Below, in pieces: positions 44,487 through 53,767 of a stretch of 64,000 bases of DNA (within the stretch, counting starts at the first letter, position 1; every line of letters starts with the position of its first letter). The notes below the pieces were generated by a model. That model made no database searches and was not told where the DNA came from. It saw only the letters and a program-made list of their open reading frames with translations. Where the stretch lies: NCBI RefSeq assembly GCF_009604405.1, contig NZ_WEGK01000001.1:806001-870000 (forward strand), written 5' to 3'. Made by a program: the position numbers and the translations under genes. This stretch comes from Nocardia macrotermitis (GTDB lineage Bacteria > Actinomycetota > Actinomycetes > Mycobacteriales > Mycobacteriaceae).

Positions 44487-45566
44487 TCACGATCCGTCCA
44501 GCAGCAGATGCGAGAGTCGTTCCCCGACCTTCGCCGACACCTCGATCTTCTCCGTCGCCGCCGCGGCGACGACCTGGGCGAAGACGTTCTCGTCCAGATC
44601 CAGGTGATCGAGAATCACCCGGACCGCGTGCTCGATCTCGATGTAACGCCTGGGCAGCATCGACAGGGTCTTGTATGCCGCGAACGGCTCGGCCTCGGGG
44701 TTCAGCCGGACGATCGCGGGCAGATCCTGCCAGCGGTCCGGCCACGGCGCGACGTGCGGTTGCGGATCCACAACGGCCGCACCGTGATACCCCAGCATGC
44801 CCAGGCGCAACAGATGCCAGATCGCCGCCAGGAACGGACACGACCAGCTGGTCTGCCCATCCGACGACTTGCTCCACATCTCGATGTCGATGAAGATCGC
44901 GTGATTGGTGGCGCTGTACACCTGGGGTGGCCGATAGGCTCGCGTCCGCATGGCCTGGGCGGGCTCGGACAGCGAGGAACGCCGACCGTTGCACAGCCAA
45001 CCGGACTCCGCGGTGGGCGGCCGTCCCCCGGTATCGTCGATGGCCGGTTCGGGAACGATGCAGGCGGCGACGATGTCCGCCAAGGGAATCGGCTCGTCCA
45101 GCCGGATACCGTCGACATATTCCGGGGTTTGCGCACACGCCGATTCACGGGCCAGATAATCGATCGTCAGCCCGCATTCCTCGGCGGCAGTCAGCAACCG
45201 GGACAGGATCCTGCGTGGATTGTGATCCGTGCTTCTCGTCGAGTCGTGCTCCAGCGGATCCGAATCCGGTTGTGGCTCCGGAGAATCCGAGTCCTGTGCC
45301 TGATCCGGGCCGCGGACGTCGTCGCCTTGGAAGTAGTCATCGACCAGGTAGCAGGTACTGACCCGAGCGTCCGGCCCGTACTGGATGCGTGCCGACTCGG
45401 TGAACGCGTCCACCAGAGGTTTGATGCGGCGGAACTCCTCACGCAGTTCGTCCGGTCTGTCGGCGATCATCTTCAGTTGGAAGTGCCCGACCTCGATCGA
45501 CAAGTGCGAGAACGGAACCCGCGCGATCTTCGGCTGCTCGGTAGCCTCGGTGTACCCATCGACCAC
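44487..45566 (-). CDS. SCO2522-family protein, cassette copy 1
   Basis: The 359-residue protein is third in the cassette. Shared with the copy-2 paralog are SHLSIEVGHFQLK near the N-terminus, RVSTCYLVDDYF, GLTIDYLARESAC, ESGWLCNGRRSS, WSCPFLAAIWHLLRLGM and YIEIEHAVRVILDHL. Between YFQG and RRILSRLL there is a polar insert of ~35 residues rich in Asp/Ser/Pro that copy 2 lacks. The function is unknown; the protein looks soluble. Start GTG 45566 is four bases after the stop of the P-loop gene. Confidence 0.75.
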   Translation of the reverse strand: MVDGYTEATEQPKIARVPFSHLSIEVGHFQLKMIADRPDELREEFRRIKPLVDAFTESARIQYGPDARVSTCYLVDDYFQGDDVRGPDQAQDSDSPEPQPDSDPLEHDSTRSTDHNPRRILSRLLTAAEECGLTIDYLARESACAQTPEYVDGIRLDEPIPLADIVAACIVPEPAIDDTGGRPPTAESGWLCNGRRSSLSEPAQAMRTRAYRPPQVYSATNHAIFIDIEMWSKSSDGQTSWSCPFLAAIWHLLRLGMLGYHGAAVVDPQPHVAPWPDRWQDLPAIVRLNPEAEPFAAYKTLSMLPRRYIEIEHAVRVILDHLDLDENVFAQVVAAAATEKIEVSAKVGERLSHLLLDGS

Positions 45567-45570
45567 ACGA

Positions 45571-46482
45571 TCACAGCCTTCTCCAGGTTGCCGGCTCGAT
45601 CAGCCGTTCAGCCAGATCGGCGTATGCCTTCCCGGTCTCCGAATTGGCGATATGGGCGTTCACATCCGCGTCGAGAATGATCTGCTCACGCCATTGCAGG
45701 ACCGGCTCCATCGGAGTCTGGCCGAGTACGACGGTCAGACCCAGTTGCTTGTCGTTGGCGAGCTGCCGCAATGCCCTGTCCTGCTCGTCCAGCCAGGCGG
45801 ACTGTGCGGGGAACTGGTGCGAGTTGCGGGTTTCCTTACCGGACACCGCGGTACGCACATAACGTACGGATTCGAGCAGCTCATCGGGATTGTGCCCGTA
45901 CGCCGCACCCATTTCGAGCAGTCCGTGCTTACCGTGCACCAGACCGGATGCCGCGATGATGTGCTGACGGGTCCAGCGATGAAACACCAGCCAGCGCACC
46001 TCGAGAGAGGCGAACGACGCGATCGCGGTTGCCTGCAGTGCCACTTCCAGCGCCGCCGAACGTCCCGCGCTCAGATCGACGATGACGACCTTGAACTCCT
46101 GCTCCAGCTCGAGCAACAGCCGGGCGCAGCGATCCACGATGGCCTCGTCACGGCTGAGGAATTCCGCCCCGCCCTCATCACCGGGCAACAGCACGAGCCG
46201 GCTCAGGCGGGGTCCGCGCCGCAGTCCCCGTCGATCGGTGGTCGCGGCTACGTCGACCCGGGTCACCGCATCGTGTTCGCCGAGCAGGTACGAGTGCACC
46301 CCGTTGTGCTGCACACCCCGTTCCACCCCGCTGATCTCGAACAACGCTCCCGCGGTCGGCGAGCCGAAGTCGAAGTCCACATAGGCTACGGTGCGGCCGG
46401 ACAACCCCAGCCGGTAGGCGAGATTGCAGCTCGTCACCGACCGTCCCGTGCCACCCTTGTCGGAGGTCGAGAACACCAGCAC
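45571..46482 (-). CDS. SCO2523-family variant P-loop protein, cassette copy 1
   Basis: The 303-residue protein belongs to the ParA/MinD-like SIMIBI P-loop class. Its Walker A is deviant: DKGGTGRS keeps the ParA signature lysine but has Arg in place of the P-loop lysine of KGGxGK[ST]. The A' region reads YVDFDFGSPTAGALFEI and a later conserved stretch is FHRWTRQHII. It probably binds nucleotide, but normal hydrolysis is doubtful. GTG 46482 is chosen because GAGGG lies 7 bases upstream and the body begins VLVFSTSDKGG; the longer frame shadows the preceding gene. Confidence 0.82.
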   Translation of the reverse strand: MLVFSTSDKGGTGRSVTSCNLAYRLGLSGRTVAYVDFDFGSPTAGALFEISGVERGVQHNGVHSYLLGEHDAVTRVDVAATTDRRGLRRGPRLSRLVLLPGDEGGAEFLSRDEAIVDRCARLLLELEQEFKVVIVDLSAGRSAALEVALQATAIASFASLEVRWLVFHRWTRQHIIAASGLVHGKHGLLEMGAAYGHNPDELLESVRYVRTAVSGKETRNSHQFPAQSAWLDEQDRALRQLANDKQLGLTVVLGQTPMEPVLQWREQIILDADVNAHIANSETGKAYADLAERLIEPATWRRL

Positions 46483-46492
46483 TGTGCCGCCC

Positions 46493-48379
46493 TCACCGAA
46501 TCCGGATCGCGTCCTCGCGGGCGTTGGCCAGCTCGTCGAGCTGTTCCAGCGCACCCACCGCGAGGCTGAACGCCGTACCTGGACGCAGCCGCCACAGCTG
46601 CCGTGCCCGGTCGAGGGACTGTTCGATCCGGTCCAGTTCGGCGCGCTTGGCCGACTGGTCGTCCTCACTCACCTCGAGACGTTCCTGGTTGAGGAGGTCA
46701 TCGGCCTCGCGCAGCAATTCCTGGGCACGGTTGATCATCGGCTGCGGCGCGGGCGGCGGACGCCGGAACGTGTCGTAGGCGCCGACCAGGAATTCCATCA
46801 CGCGCTCGGTGAGGAACCAGGACGGCTTATCGGTCGGCAGCGGCGAAGGTAGGCCCAGCACCGGTCCGCTGTCGTCCCAGAGACCGGCCGCGGGTCCGCC
46901 CTGCATGGCCCGCTTGTCGATATGGTCCATCGTGGTCTCGGCCAGCCCTATCAGCTGATCGCGCACGGACACTTCCACCGCGACGCTCGCGGCCTGCATG
47001 GTCCGCTTCAGCAGCAGTGTCGCGAAATCCGGTACGTACCAGGCCAATTGCTGACCGCCGTCGATATCCTCACTGCCCGCCAGACGCAGCCGGACACCCG
47101 GGAAATGCAGCCGCGCGGCCTGGTCCTCCACGGTCGGCCGGCTGGTGATTCGCCCACGGCGAGCGAGCTGATCGAGTACCCCGACCGTCCGCTCCAGATC
47201 GTCCGTGCTGTCGCGGCGGACCAGATCCTGGATCAGGATCGCGGTGACGACGAGGCTGTAGTAGTCCGATTCCTCACCATCGGAGGTGCGCCACGGTATG
47301 TCCTCGAGCGGCCACTTCTCGTTGACGAAGCGCGCCACGGTGGACCAGTACTGCTGCGCGAGTTCCATCCGCAATTGCAGTTCGTTGGCGAGTTCGAGTT
47401 GGGTGGCGTCGAGCAGATCCAACTCGATGGTCCGCTGTGAATACAGATCCAGCACACCATCCAGCGCGACCATCGTGAAGTAGAGGTAGGGACGTGGTTC
47501 GGCGTGGCCCTCAGCGATGGCCACATGCCCGCCGCCGACATCTTTCAGTTTCTCAGAATCACGTACGACGCCCCAGCCCCAGCCGCATTCGAACAATCTT
47601 CGGTCGTTGGCGATCTCGCGCATCTCGTGCGGGGCGAGTTTCATCTCGTTCGCCGCCCGTACACGCAGCCGTCCCAGCCGGGCCGACAACGACCGCACGA
47701 TCTCCGCGTCAGGGACGTCGGACTGATTCACCATACCCAGGATCGCCTGTCCCGCAGGTGATTCCGGCTCGGTGATGTGAATGACAAAACTGCGCACCAG
47801 TCCCGTCATCGCCGCGGTCAGCCGCCTGCCGAGCTGCTGCCGCACCGCCGTCATCCGGTCCTGGAACTGCGCCTTGGCCTCGTCCCGCAGCAGCCCGGAC
47901 ATCGACTGCTCATACCCCCTGACGAAACGCAGCGCCGCGATACACAGACTCAGTGACATCGAATACGAATCGACGATCTCGATCGATTGCGCTTTGTCGG
48001 TGGGCGTGTAGTCCTCGAAGGCCCGCAGATAACTGCCCATGGCAAAGACCGGCTCGTTGTCGTTCTCCGCGTCGGAGTGCCTGGCCAGATATTCCTCGAT
48101 GCGATCGACCAGAAAACTGCCGATCCGGGTATCGGTGCCCAGCGGGGCGAGTGCAGTCGCCACATCGGTTGCCACGTTGTCGGGCCTGTCCACTCCGAAG
48201 GTGTCCAGGGTGGTAGCCGGATACAGCAGGCAGAGCAGTTGTTCGGCGTCACTGATCGAGTTGGAACCGTCGCGCCCGCCCCACACCCACTCTTTCTTGC
48301 CGTCCTCGCCCTCGCGATAACAGTAAGCGAGTACCGAACGCCACAGGTCCAGAAGTTGTTGTCGCGGGCGGATTCTCAT
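46493..48379 (-). CDS. SCO2524-family protein, cassette copy 1
   Basis: The 628-residue protein is first in the cassette. It is almost entirely helical with no membrane segment or catalytic motif recognised. Blocks shared with copy 2 are MRIRPRQQLLDLW, SNSISDAEQLLC, LYPAT, FECGWGWGVVRD, RPYLYFT, EDIPWRTSDGEESDY and LARRGRITSR. The C-terminal ~100 residues look like a coiled helical region (INRAQELLREADDLLNQE). GGGAG lies 7 bases before ATG 48379. It may be a scaffold for the other three products (inference). Confidence 0.78.
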   Translation of the reverse strand: MRIRPRQQLLDLWRSVLAYCYREGEDGKKEWVWGGRDGSNSISDAEQLLCLLYPATTLDTFGVDRPDNVATDVATALAPLGTDTRIGSFLVDRIEEYLARHSDAENDNEPVFAMGSYLRAFEDYTPTDKAQSIEIVDSYSMSLSLCIAALRFVRGYEQSMSGLLRDEAKAQFQDRMTAVRQQLGRRLTAAMTGLVRSFVIHITEPESPAGQAILGMVNQSDVPDAEIVRSLSARLGRLRVRAANEMKLAPHEMREIANDRRLFECGWGWGVVRDSEKLKDVGGGHVAIAEGHAEPRPYLYFTMVALDGVLDLYSQRTIELDLLDATQLELANELQLRMELAQQYWSTVARFVNEKWPLEDIPWRTSDGEESDYYSLVVTAILIQDLVRRDSTDDLERTVGVLDQLARRGRITSRPTVEDQAARLHFPGVRLRLAGSEDIDGGQQLAWYVPDFATLLLKRTMQAASVAVEVSVRDQLIGLAETTMDHIDKRAMQGGPAAGLWDDSGPVLGLPSPLPTDKPSWFLTERVMEFLVGAYDTFRRPPPAPQPMINRAQELLREADDLLNQERLEVSEDDQSAKRAELDRIEQSLDRARQLWRLRPGTAFSLAVGALEQLDELANAREDAIRIR

Positions 48380-48689
48380 GACATCACTCCCGCGCCGCGG
48401 CCGACCGCGGTCCGCATGCTGACGAGACCGGGCCGACGACTCGATCGGTCGTCACGTACCCGACCGCCGCACCCTCGTCGGCGTCCAACGGCTGTGTGCG
48501 CAAGCAGGTTCGGTCGCACCCTACGGTTGAATCTTCGCACTCGCCCATGCCCCCGCATCCGGTCACCGCTATAGATCGCTACCTAGAGTGTGCCTGGAAA
48601 ACCCGGAGTGGACCACGTGATTCGGACAATTTCCCGAACCGGACGGTTGTCATTACCACTGCGCCGCTCTCCGATAACCGTGTCGGCGC
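48380..48689. other. 310-base gap upstream of cassette copy 1
   Basis: No gene is supported. It should contain the promoter of cassette 1 on the minus strand; a CTATAG/TAGGTAG-type AT-rich patch at about 48570-48592 is a candidate but no clear -35/-10 pair is seen. Confidence 0.35.
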
Positions 48690-50054
48690 TCATCCCCGCC
48701 GGGTGAGCGGCGGCCGCAGTCCGAGATGTTCACGCAGGGTGCTGCCGGTGTATTCGGTGCGATACGAATTGCGTTCCTGCAGTTCGGGTATCAGCAGGTC
48801 GACGATGTCGTCCAGACCGGTCGGCACCAGATAGGGCGAGATGTTGAATCCGTCACTCGCCCCTCGACGGACCCAGCGGGTGAGTTCGTCGGCGACCCGG
48901 CCGGGGGTGCCCGCGAAGCCGGAGCGGTGTGAGGTTTCCACGGCGACCTGACGCAGGGTGAGGTGCTTCGCCTCGGCCAGCGCGCGCCAGGCGTGGGCGA
49001 TCTCGATCCGGTCCTGGCCGTCACGCTGGGCGCCGCGGGTGCCCGAAATCGGTGACGGCGCGGGATCTTCCGCGGGCAGCGGGCCGTCGGGATCGCGGTC
49101 GGACAGATCGATCCCCCAGACCTGGCCGACCAAGGACAACGCCGTCGGGCCGGTGATCTGGTTCTCCAGCACCCAGCGCACCTTGTCCTCGACCTCGGAT
49201 TCCTGCTCCGCCAATACGATCTGGGTTCCGGGCAGGATCCTGATGTCGTCCTCGGGACGTCCGGCCGCACGCAACCGGGCCCGGATGTCGTCGGCGAACT
49301 CCGAGGCTTCGTCGAAATCCGTTCCGTGCCTGGAGAAGATGACCTCCGCGTGCGCGGCGGCGAAATCCCGGCCCGCCGGAGAATCACCGGCCTGGAAGAT
49401 CACCGGATGTTCCTGCGGGCTGCGTGGAAGGGTCGGGGTGATCGATACGCGGAAGTGGTCGCTGTCGGCTTGTACCGGCCGCACCGAATCAGGTGCGAGC
49501 CAGGTGGAGCCGTGTGCCGACAGGGCGATCGCGTCGTCGGACCAGGAATCCCAGATCTGCCTTGCGAGAGTGAGGAATTCACCGGCGCGCTCGTAGCGCA
49601 GCGCGTGATCGGCGAATCCGCCGCGCCGGAAATTCGCGCCCGTCCAGGCGTTGTCGGTGGTGACGGCGTTCCATCCGGCGCGTCCACCCGAGAGCAGATC
49701 CAGTCCGGCCAGTTTGCGGGCCAGATCGGCGGGCTCGTTGTAGGTGATGTTCTGGGTCGCCACCAGACCGATGTGGCGGGTGATCCCGGCCAGCGCGGCG
49801 AGCTGGGTGATCGCGTCGGGGCGTCCGGCGATGTCCAGATCCAGGATCCGGCCGTCCTGTTCGCGCAGCCGCAGACCCTCGCCGAGGAAGAAGGCGTCGA
49901 ACAGTCCGCGTTCGGCGGTCGTGACCATGCGCCGGAAGGTCTCGAAATCGATCTGCGGACCGCTGCTCGGATCGGACCAGATCGTCGTGTGGTTGACGCC
50001 CTGGAAGAAGATGCCGAGGTGAATCTTCTTGTCCGGGAATCGATCCTGACTCAC
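48690..50054 (-). CDS. FMN-dependent monooxygenase, NtaA/SnaA/DszA family
   Basis: The 454-residue luciferase-like enzyme uses reduced FMN and oxygen. Family features are the N-terminal IHLGIFFQGVNHTTIW, ERGLFDAFFLGEGL, TQNITYNEPADLARKLAGLD, GRAGWNAVTTDN, and PVIFQAGDSPAGRDFAA. Relatives oxidise nitrilotriacetate, dibenzothiophene sulfone or pristinamycin. Its GTG overlaps the stop of the next monooxygenase gene (GTGA), so the two are coupled. It needs a separate flavin reductase, none of which is adjacent. Confidence 0.88.
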   Translation of the reverse strand: MSQDRFPDKKIHLGIFFQGVNHTTIWSDPSSGPQIDFETFRRMVTTAERGLFDAFFLGEGLRLREQDGRILDLDIAGRPDAITQLAALAGITRHIGLVATQNITYNEPADLARKLAGLDLLSGGRAGWNAVTTDNAWTGANFRRGGFADHALRYERAGEFLTLARQIWDSWSDDAIALSAHGSTWLAPDSVRPVQADSDHFRVSITPTLPRSPQEHPVIFQAGDSPAGRDFAAAHAEVIFSRHGTDFDEASEFADDIRARLRAAGRPEDDIRILPGTQIVLAEQESEVEDKVRWVLENQITGPTALSLVGQVWGIDLSDRDPDGPLPAEDPAPSPISGTRGAQRDGQDRIEIAHAWRALAEAKHLTLRQVAVETSHRSGFAGTPGRVADELTRWVRRGASDGFNISPYLVPTGLDDIVDLLIPELQERNSYRTEYTGSTLREHLGLRPPLTRRG

Positions 50055-51139
50055 AGCTGCTCCTGCGCGTATCGGTTGGCCGGGCGGGTCAGGCCGAGAT
50101 TGGCTCGCAGACTCGCACCGGGGACGGGACGGTGTGCGACACCGGTGCGGAACAACACCGGAAGTACCGCGCGGGCCAGCACCGGCAGATCCTCGTCGAT
50201 CACGGCGGGGTGCAGGCGGACACCGTCGACGTGTCGGGACAAACGGGTCAACAGACTCACCAGATCGTCCGGTGAGCCCGAGAAGTGCAGGCGGCCAGGG
50301 GGTTCGAGCTCGATATGAGATTCCAGATCAGCAATGCGTTCGGCGGCGCGGTGATCCGGAGTATCCAGGGCGACTTCGAGATCGATGAAGACCAGCGCAT
50401 CCCCTGCCACCCGTTCGGCCGCCGAGATCGCGGCGTCGGAATCGACTCCGGTCACCAGCACGACATCGGCCGATCCGAAAGAGCTTGCGCCCGAGTCGGA
50501 TACCGACGTGACGTCGGCGAACACCACGACCTGTCCCTGCGGCGGCCGCGGCACGATCGCCGGCCCCTTCACCGAGAACGTCTCCCCCTCGAAATCTATG
50601 TAGTGCAACCGATCTCGATCCAGGAACCGACCGCTACGCCAGTCCCGGATCACCGCGTCGTCCTCCCAGGAGTCCCAGAGCCGACGGGCCACCTCGATCG
50701 AATCCCGCTGCTCGCGAAGCACTTCGGGCCCGGTGACCCGTGGTTCCCGTCCCCACGCGGCCGCCGCACCGGGATCCACGGTGGCCAGCCATCCGGCGCG
50801 ACCGCGCGAGGAATAGTCCAGTGTCGCAAGGGCGGACGCGGTATGAAACGGCTCGGCGTACGTGGTCGCCACGGCTGGCACCAGCCCGAGGGTGCTGGTC
50901 GTCGCGGCGACGAAGGACGCGCGAGTCGGTGCGTCGATACGCCCCGCCGGGCCCGCGACGGGCGGCAGTATCGAATCATCGAAGGTCGCCAGGGTGAATC
51001 CGGCGTTCTCCGCGGCACTCACCCGCGCCTGTAACGTCCGCGCGGACAACAGCCCGGCGGGCTCGCCCCGCGATCTGCGCCACGCGGCGGGATGATATCC
51101 GGCACCGTCGAGTTCGATCCCCACAGCGAAGCGACTCAT
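50051..51139 (-). CDS. Luciferase-like monooxygenase
   Basis: The 362-residue protein is a shorter, diverged luciferase-like flavin enzyme: FAVGIELDGAGYHPAAW at the start, FTLATFDDSILPP, TTYAEPFHTASALATLDYSSRGRAGWLATVD in pieces, and a C-terminal LRANLGLTRPA tail. It is first in a two-gene unit with the DszA-type enzyme, which suggests sequential or paired oxidation of an organosulfur or similar compound (inference). Start ATG 51139. Confidence 0.8.
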   Translation of the reverse strand: MSRFAVGIELDGAGYHPAAWRRSRGEPAGLLSARTLQARVSAAENAGFTLATFDDSILPPVAGPAGRIDAPTRASFVAATTSTLGLVPAVATTYAEPFHTASALATLDYSSRGRAGWLATVDPGAAAAWGREPRVTGPEVLREQRDSIEVARRLWDSWEDDAVIRDWRSGRFLDRDRLHYIDFEGETFSVKGPAIVPRPPQGQVVVFADVTSVSDSGASSFGSADVVLVTGVDSDAAISAAERVAGDALVFIDLEVALDTPDHRAAERIADLESHIELEPPGRLHFSGSPDDLVSLLTRLSRHVDGVRLHPAVIDEDLPVLARAVLPVLFRTGVAHRPVPGASLRANLGLTRPANRYAQEQL

Positions 51140-51273
51140 ACCTACGACGATGACCGCAGTACGCCCTGACGACCATCATTTCCCTCCCCGTGATCGCAAC
51201 ACCGGGAAGAGCCATCCCGCGCGTCAGCGGCTACTGTGGCCACTGGATCATCCGTCGATTCGGGAGGACAGCG

Positions 51274-51645
51274 ATGAGCTCCACCGGCCTTGGTGGTAAC
51301 GGCCTGCTCAAGGGGCTGGTTCGAGGATTCAACAACGGGATGGTCGCCCTGATGCGGCTGCCCGTGCTGGGCGAGCGGATGAGCGGCACCATGGCCGAGA
51401 TCAGCTACGTCGGCCGCCGGTCGGGCAAAACCTTCCGCACCCCCATCGCCTACCGCCGCGACGGGGACGACATCGTGATCGGTGTGGCCATGCCGGACAA
51501 GAAGAGCTGGTGGCGCAACTTCCTCGGTGAGGGCGCACCGCTGACCATCCATCTGCGGGAGGGCGACCGGACCGGGCACGCGGTCGCCTCCCGTGATGAG
51601 AAGGGTGCGGTCACGGTGACCGTCCGGTTCGACCAGCTCGCCTGA
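51274..51645 (+). CDS. Ddn-like F420(H2)-dependent nitroreductase-family protein
   Basis: The 123-residue split-barrel protein resembles the deazaflavin-dependent nitroreductase (Ddn) family: LPVLGERMSGTMAEISYVGR, SGKTFRTPIAYRRDGDD, and KKSWWRNFLGEG. Members use reduced F420 to reduce quinones or nitro compounds, often at the membrane. It is shorter than classical Ddn (~150). GGGAGGA precedes ATG 51274. It is the only plus-strand gene between the two cassettes. Confidence 0.85.
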   Translation: MSSTGLGGNGLLKGLVRGFNNGMVALMRLPVLGERMSGTMAEISYVGRRSGKTFRTPIAYRRDGDDIVIGVAMPDKKSWWRNFLGEGAPLTIHLREGDRTGHAVASRDEKGAVTVTVRFDQLA

Positions 51646-51724
51646 GTCGCAGTTTCGGGGCGCTCAGCAGATCCGGCAACTCAGTCCGTGCCGATCTGCG
51701 CGGTGAGATCGACCGGTGAAACCG

Positions 51725-52738
51725 TTAGAGCCCGCCGGACCCGGCATGTCGAGCCTTGGAGTGCTGCAACGCTTTCAGCGTCGTGGTCGTCATCCGGTCG
51801 CGCAGCTGGCCTACTCGCGCGGTCCACTGCCGACTGAAGCCGGGATCGAATTCCAGTCCCTCCCAGATCGGCCGCAGCAGCGGCGAGGCGTGTGCGCCCG
51901 GCATCCACAGCGGTACCAACTCGTCGAGCACCGGGGACAATTCGTCCAGTACGGCATCCGGCTGGGTCTCGAATGCACGGAAGCTCTCGGCTACTCTGCC
52001 GACGGCAGTCAGCAGCCAATCATGGGTTGCGAGATCTTCGCAGAAGCGTTGTGCTGCGGCAATGTGCTGCTGCGGCAATATGATTCGAACCGAACGTGTC
52101 GTATCGTCATCGAGCCGGAAGGAGAAGGACAGCGGACACTTCGAGGGTTCCCCCACCTCGACAGCCCAACGCAACCGCGTGGTGCCGGTGCGGCGAATCG
52201 GAACACGCTGATCGAGCCTGAAATCCACCCGGGTCAAATTCGACATGCGTCCACAGATCGAAGTTAGATCCAGTAGATCCTCGGCGGGCGGCCGCAGATA
52301 TCCGTCCACCAGCGAACCGCCGGACGCGGCCCCACTCACCGCCTCGATCGTTCCCGGCTTGCTCAGATAGTGCGCCCACAGCCGCCGATCGGATCTGCGC
52401 GCGCGAATCACCGTGGTCTGCGACGAGCTCTGCAGGATCCGGCCGCCGATCACTACCATCCGCGAGGCTACGGTGCCGATCACGTGCACTCGCTTACCCT
52501 CGGCCCGGTCCGCGCGATACTGAGCCAGACTGCAGTCGACACCTTCGAGCCTGTCCGGCGAGATCGCAAGGGATACAGGACGTTCCCGGGAGACGACTGG
52601 TCTGCCGAACTTCATCGCACTGAGCAATTCGACGCTCGCCGGGGCGTCGAGCACCTGACGGGACGGCAACAGACAGGTCTGGATCTGCCCGAGTACGGAC
52701 AGGACCGGTTCGTCCGAATCCAAGTCTGTAGCGGGCAT
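51725..52738 (-). CDS. SCO2521-family protein, cassette copy 2
   Basis: The 337-residue paralog of the protein at 43493 shares QTCLLPSR, ERPVSLAISPDRLEGVDC, GGRILQSS, GTTRLRWAVEVG, FCEDLATHDWLLTAV, WMPGAH and PGFSRQW. ATG 52738 is one base after the SCO2522-type stop, the same TGAGATG junction as copy 1. Overall divergence from copy 1 is large, so the duplication is old or the copies arrived separately. Confidence 0.75.
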   Translation of the reverse strand: MPATDLDSDEPVLSVLGQIQTCLLPSRQVLDAPASVELLSAMKFGRPVVSRERPVSLAISPDRLEGVDCSLAQYRADRAEGKRVHVIGTVASRMVVIGGRILQSSSQTTVIRARRSDRRLWAHYLSKPGTIEAVSGAASGGSLVDGYLRPPAEDLLDLTSICGRMSNLTRVDFRLDQRVPIRRTGTTRLRWAVEVGEPSKCPLSFSFRLDDDTTRSVRIILPQQHIAAAQRFCEDLATHDWLLTAVGRVAESFRAFETQPDAVLDELSPVLDELVPLWMPGAHASPLLRPIWEGLEFDPGFSRQWTARVGQLRDRMTTTTLKALQHSKARHAGSGGL

Positions 52739-52739
52739 C

Positions 52740-53765
52740 TCACACTCCATTGCCCGGTGCGGCCGAGACTTCACTGAGGAAGACATGCTGTAGACGCTTG
52801 GTGACCTCACGGGGGATCTCGACCCCTTCGCGCGCACCACGTGCGAGCGTCTGCCGCACGAGCTCCTCGTCAAGGTGCACGTGGTCGAGAATCGTTCGAA
52901 CCGCGTGTTCAATCTTCAGGTAGCTCTGTGGAAGGATCGACAACGCCTGATAGGCGGCGAACGGCGCAGCTCTCGGATTCAGCTGAATCACCGCCGGCAT
53001 CTCCCACCACCTTTCGGGCCACTTGTCACCAACCGGCTGGGGCTGCACCACCGGGCGACCATCGTAACGAACCATGCCCAGACGCAGAAGTTGCCATATC
53101 GATGCCAGATAAGGACACGACCAACGAATGTGTCTCTCCCCATCGCCTCCGACACTCTCGGCCCACAGTTCGACATCCAGGAAGATCGAATGCTCGCGAC
53201 GACCGAGCTCTTCCGGCGGACGATACTTCGTCAATTGCATGGCTTGCTTCGAATCGTATTCCGAGGATCGCCGACCATTGCACAGCCAGCCGGATTCGAT
53301 GTCCGGCGGTCGCCCGCCCGTGGTCGCGGGCACCGGCTCGGACACAATCGACGACCCAATTATCTCCGCAAGCGGAAGCGAATGCCCGGTCGGCTGCCCA
53401 TCCACGTATTGCGGCGACTCCCAACAAGCAGACTCACGTGCAATATAATCGATCTCCAAGCCGAATTCCTCTGCCGTGCCAAGAATTTTCGTCAACACAT
53501 CGACCGGATCTGTTTTCGCTCCGAAATAGTCATCGACCAAGAAGCAGGTACTCACCCGCGCAGAGGCGCCGAACTCAGCTCGGGCAGCTTCGGAGTAGAG
53601 ATCAACCAAATTCTTCACACGCCGGAATTGGTTCCGGACCAAATCCAGGCCACCGGCCAGGTCCTTCATATAGAAGTGCCCAGCTTCGATCGAAAGGTGT
53701 GACAACTCGATGTTGGCGATCTTGACCTGCTCGGCCGTCTCGCTGTACACGGCACCGAAATCCAT
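52740..53765 (-). CDS. SCO2522-family protein, cassette copy 2
   Basis: The 341-residue paralog of the protein at 44487 shares LSHLSIEAGHFYMK, RVSTCFLVDDYF, GLEIDYIARESAC, ESGWLCNGRRSS, IRWSCPYLASIWQLLRLGM and YLKIEHAVRTILDHV. It lacks the acidic linker of copy 1 but has a short insert before IRWSCP (VGGDGERH). Codons are visibly less GC-rich than in copy 1. Start ATG 53765 lies two bases after the P-loop stop. Confidence 0.75.
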   Translation of the reverse strand: MDFGAVYSETAEQVKIANIELSHLSIEAGHFYMKDLAGGLDLVRNQFRRVKNLVDLYSEAARAEFGASARVSTCFLVDDYFGAKTDPVDVLTKILGTAEEFGLEIDYIARESACWESPQYVDGQPTGHSLPLAEIIGSSIVSEPVPATTGGRPPDIESGWLCNGRRSSEYDSKQAMQLTKYRPPEELGRREHSIFLDVELWAESVGGDGERHIRWSCPYLASIWQLLRLGMVRYDGRPVVQPQPVGDKWPERWWEMPAVIQLNPRAAPFAAYQALSILPQSYLKIEHAVRTILDHVHLDEELVRQTLARGAREGVEIPREVTKRLQHVFLSEVSAAPGNGV

Positions 53766-53767
53766 GA

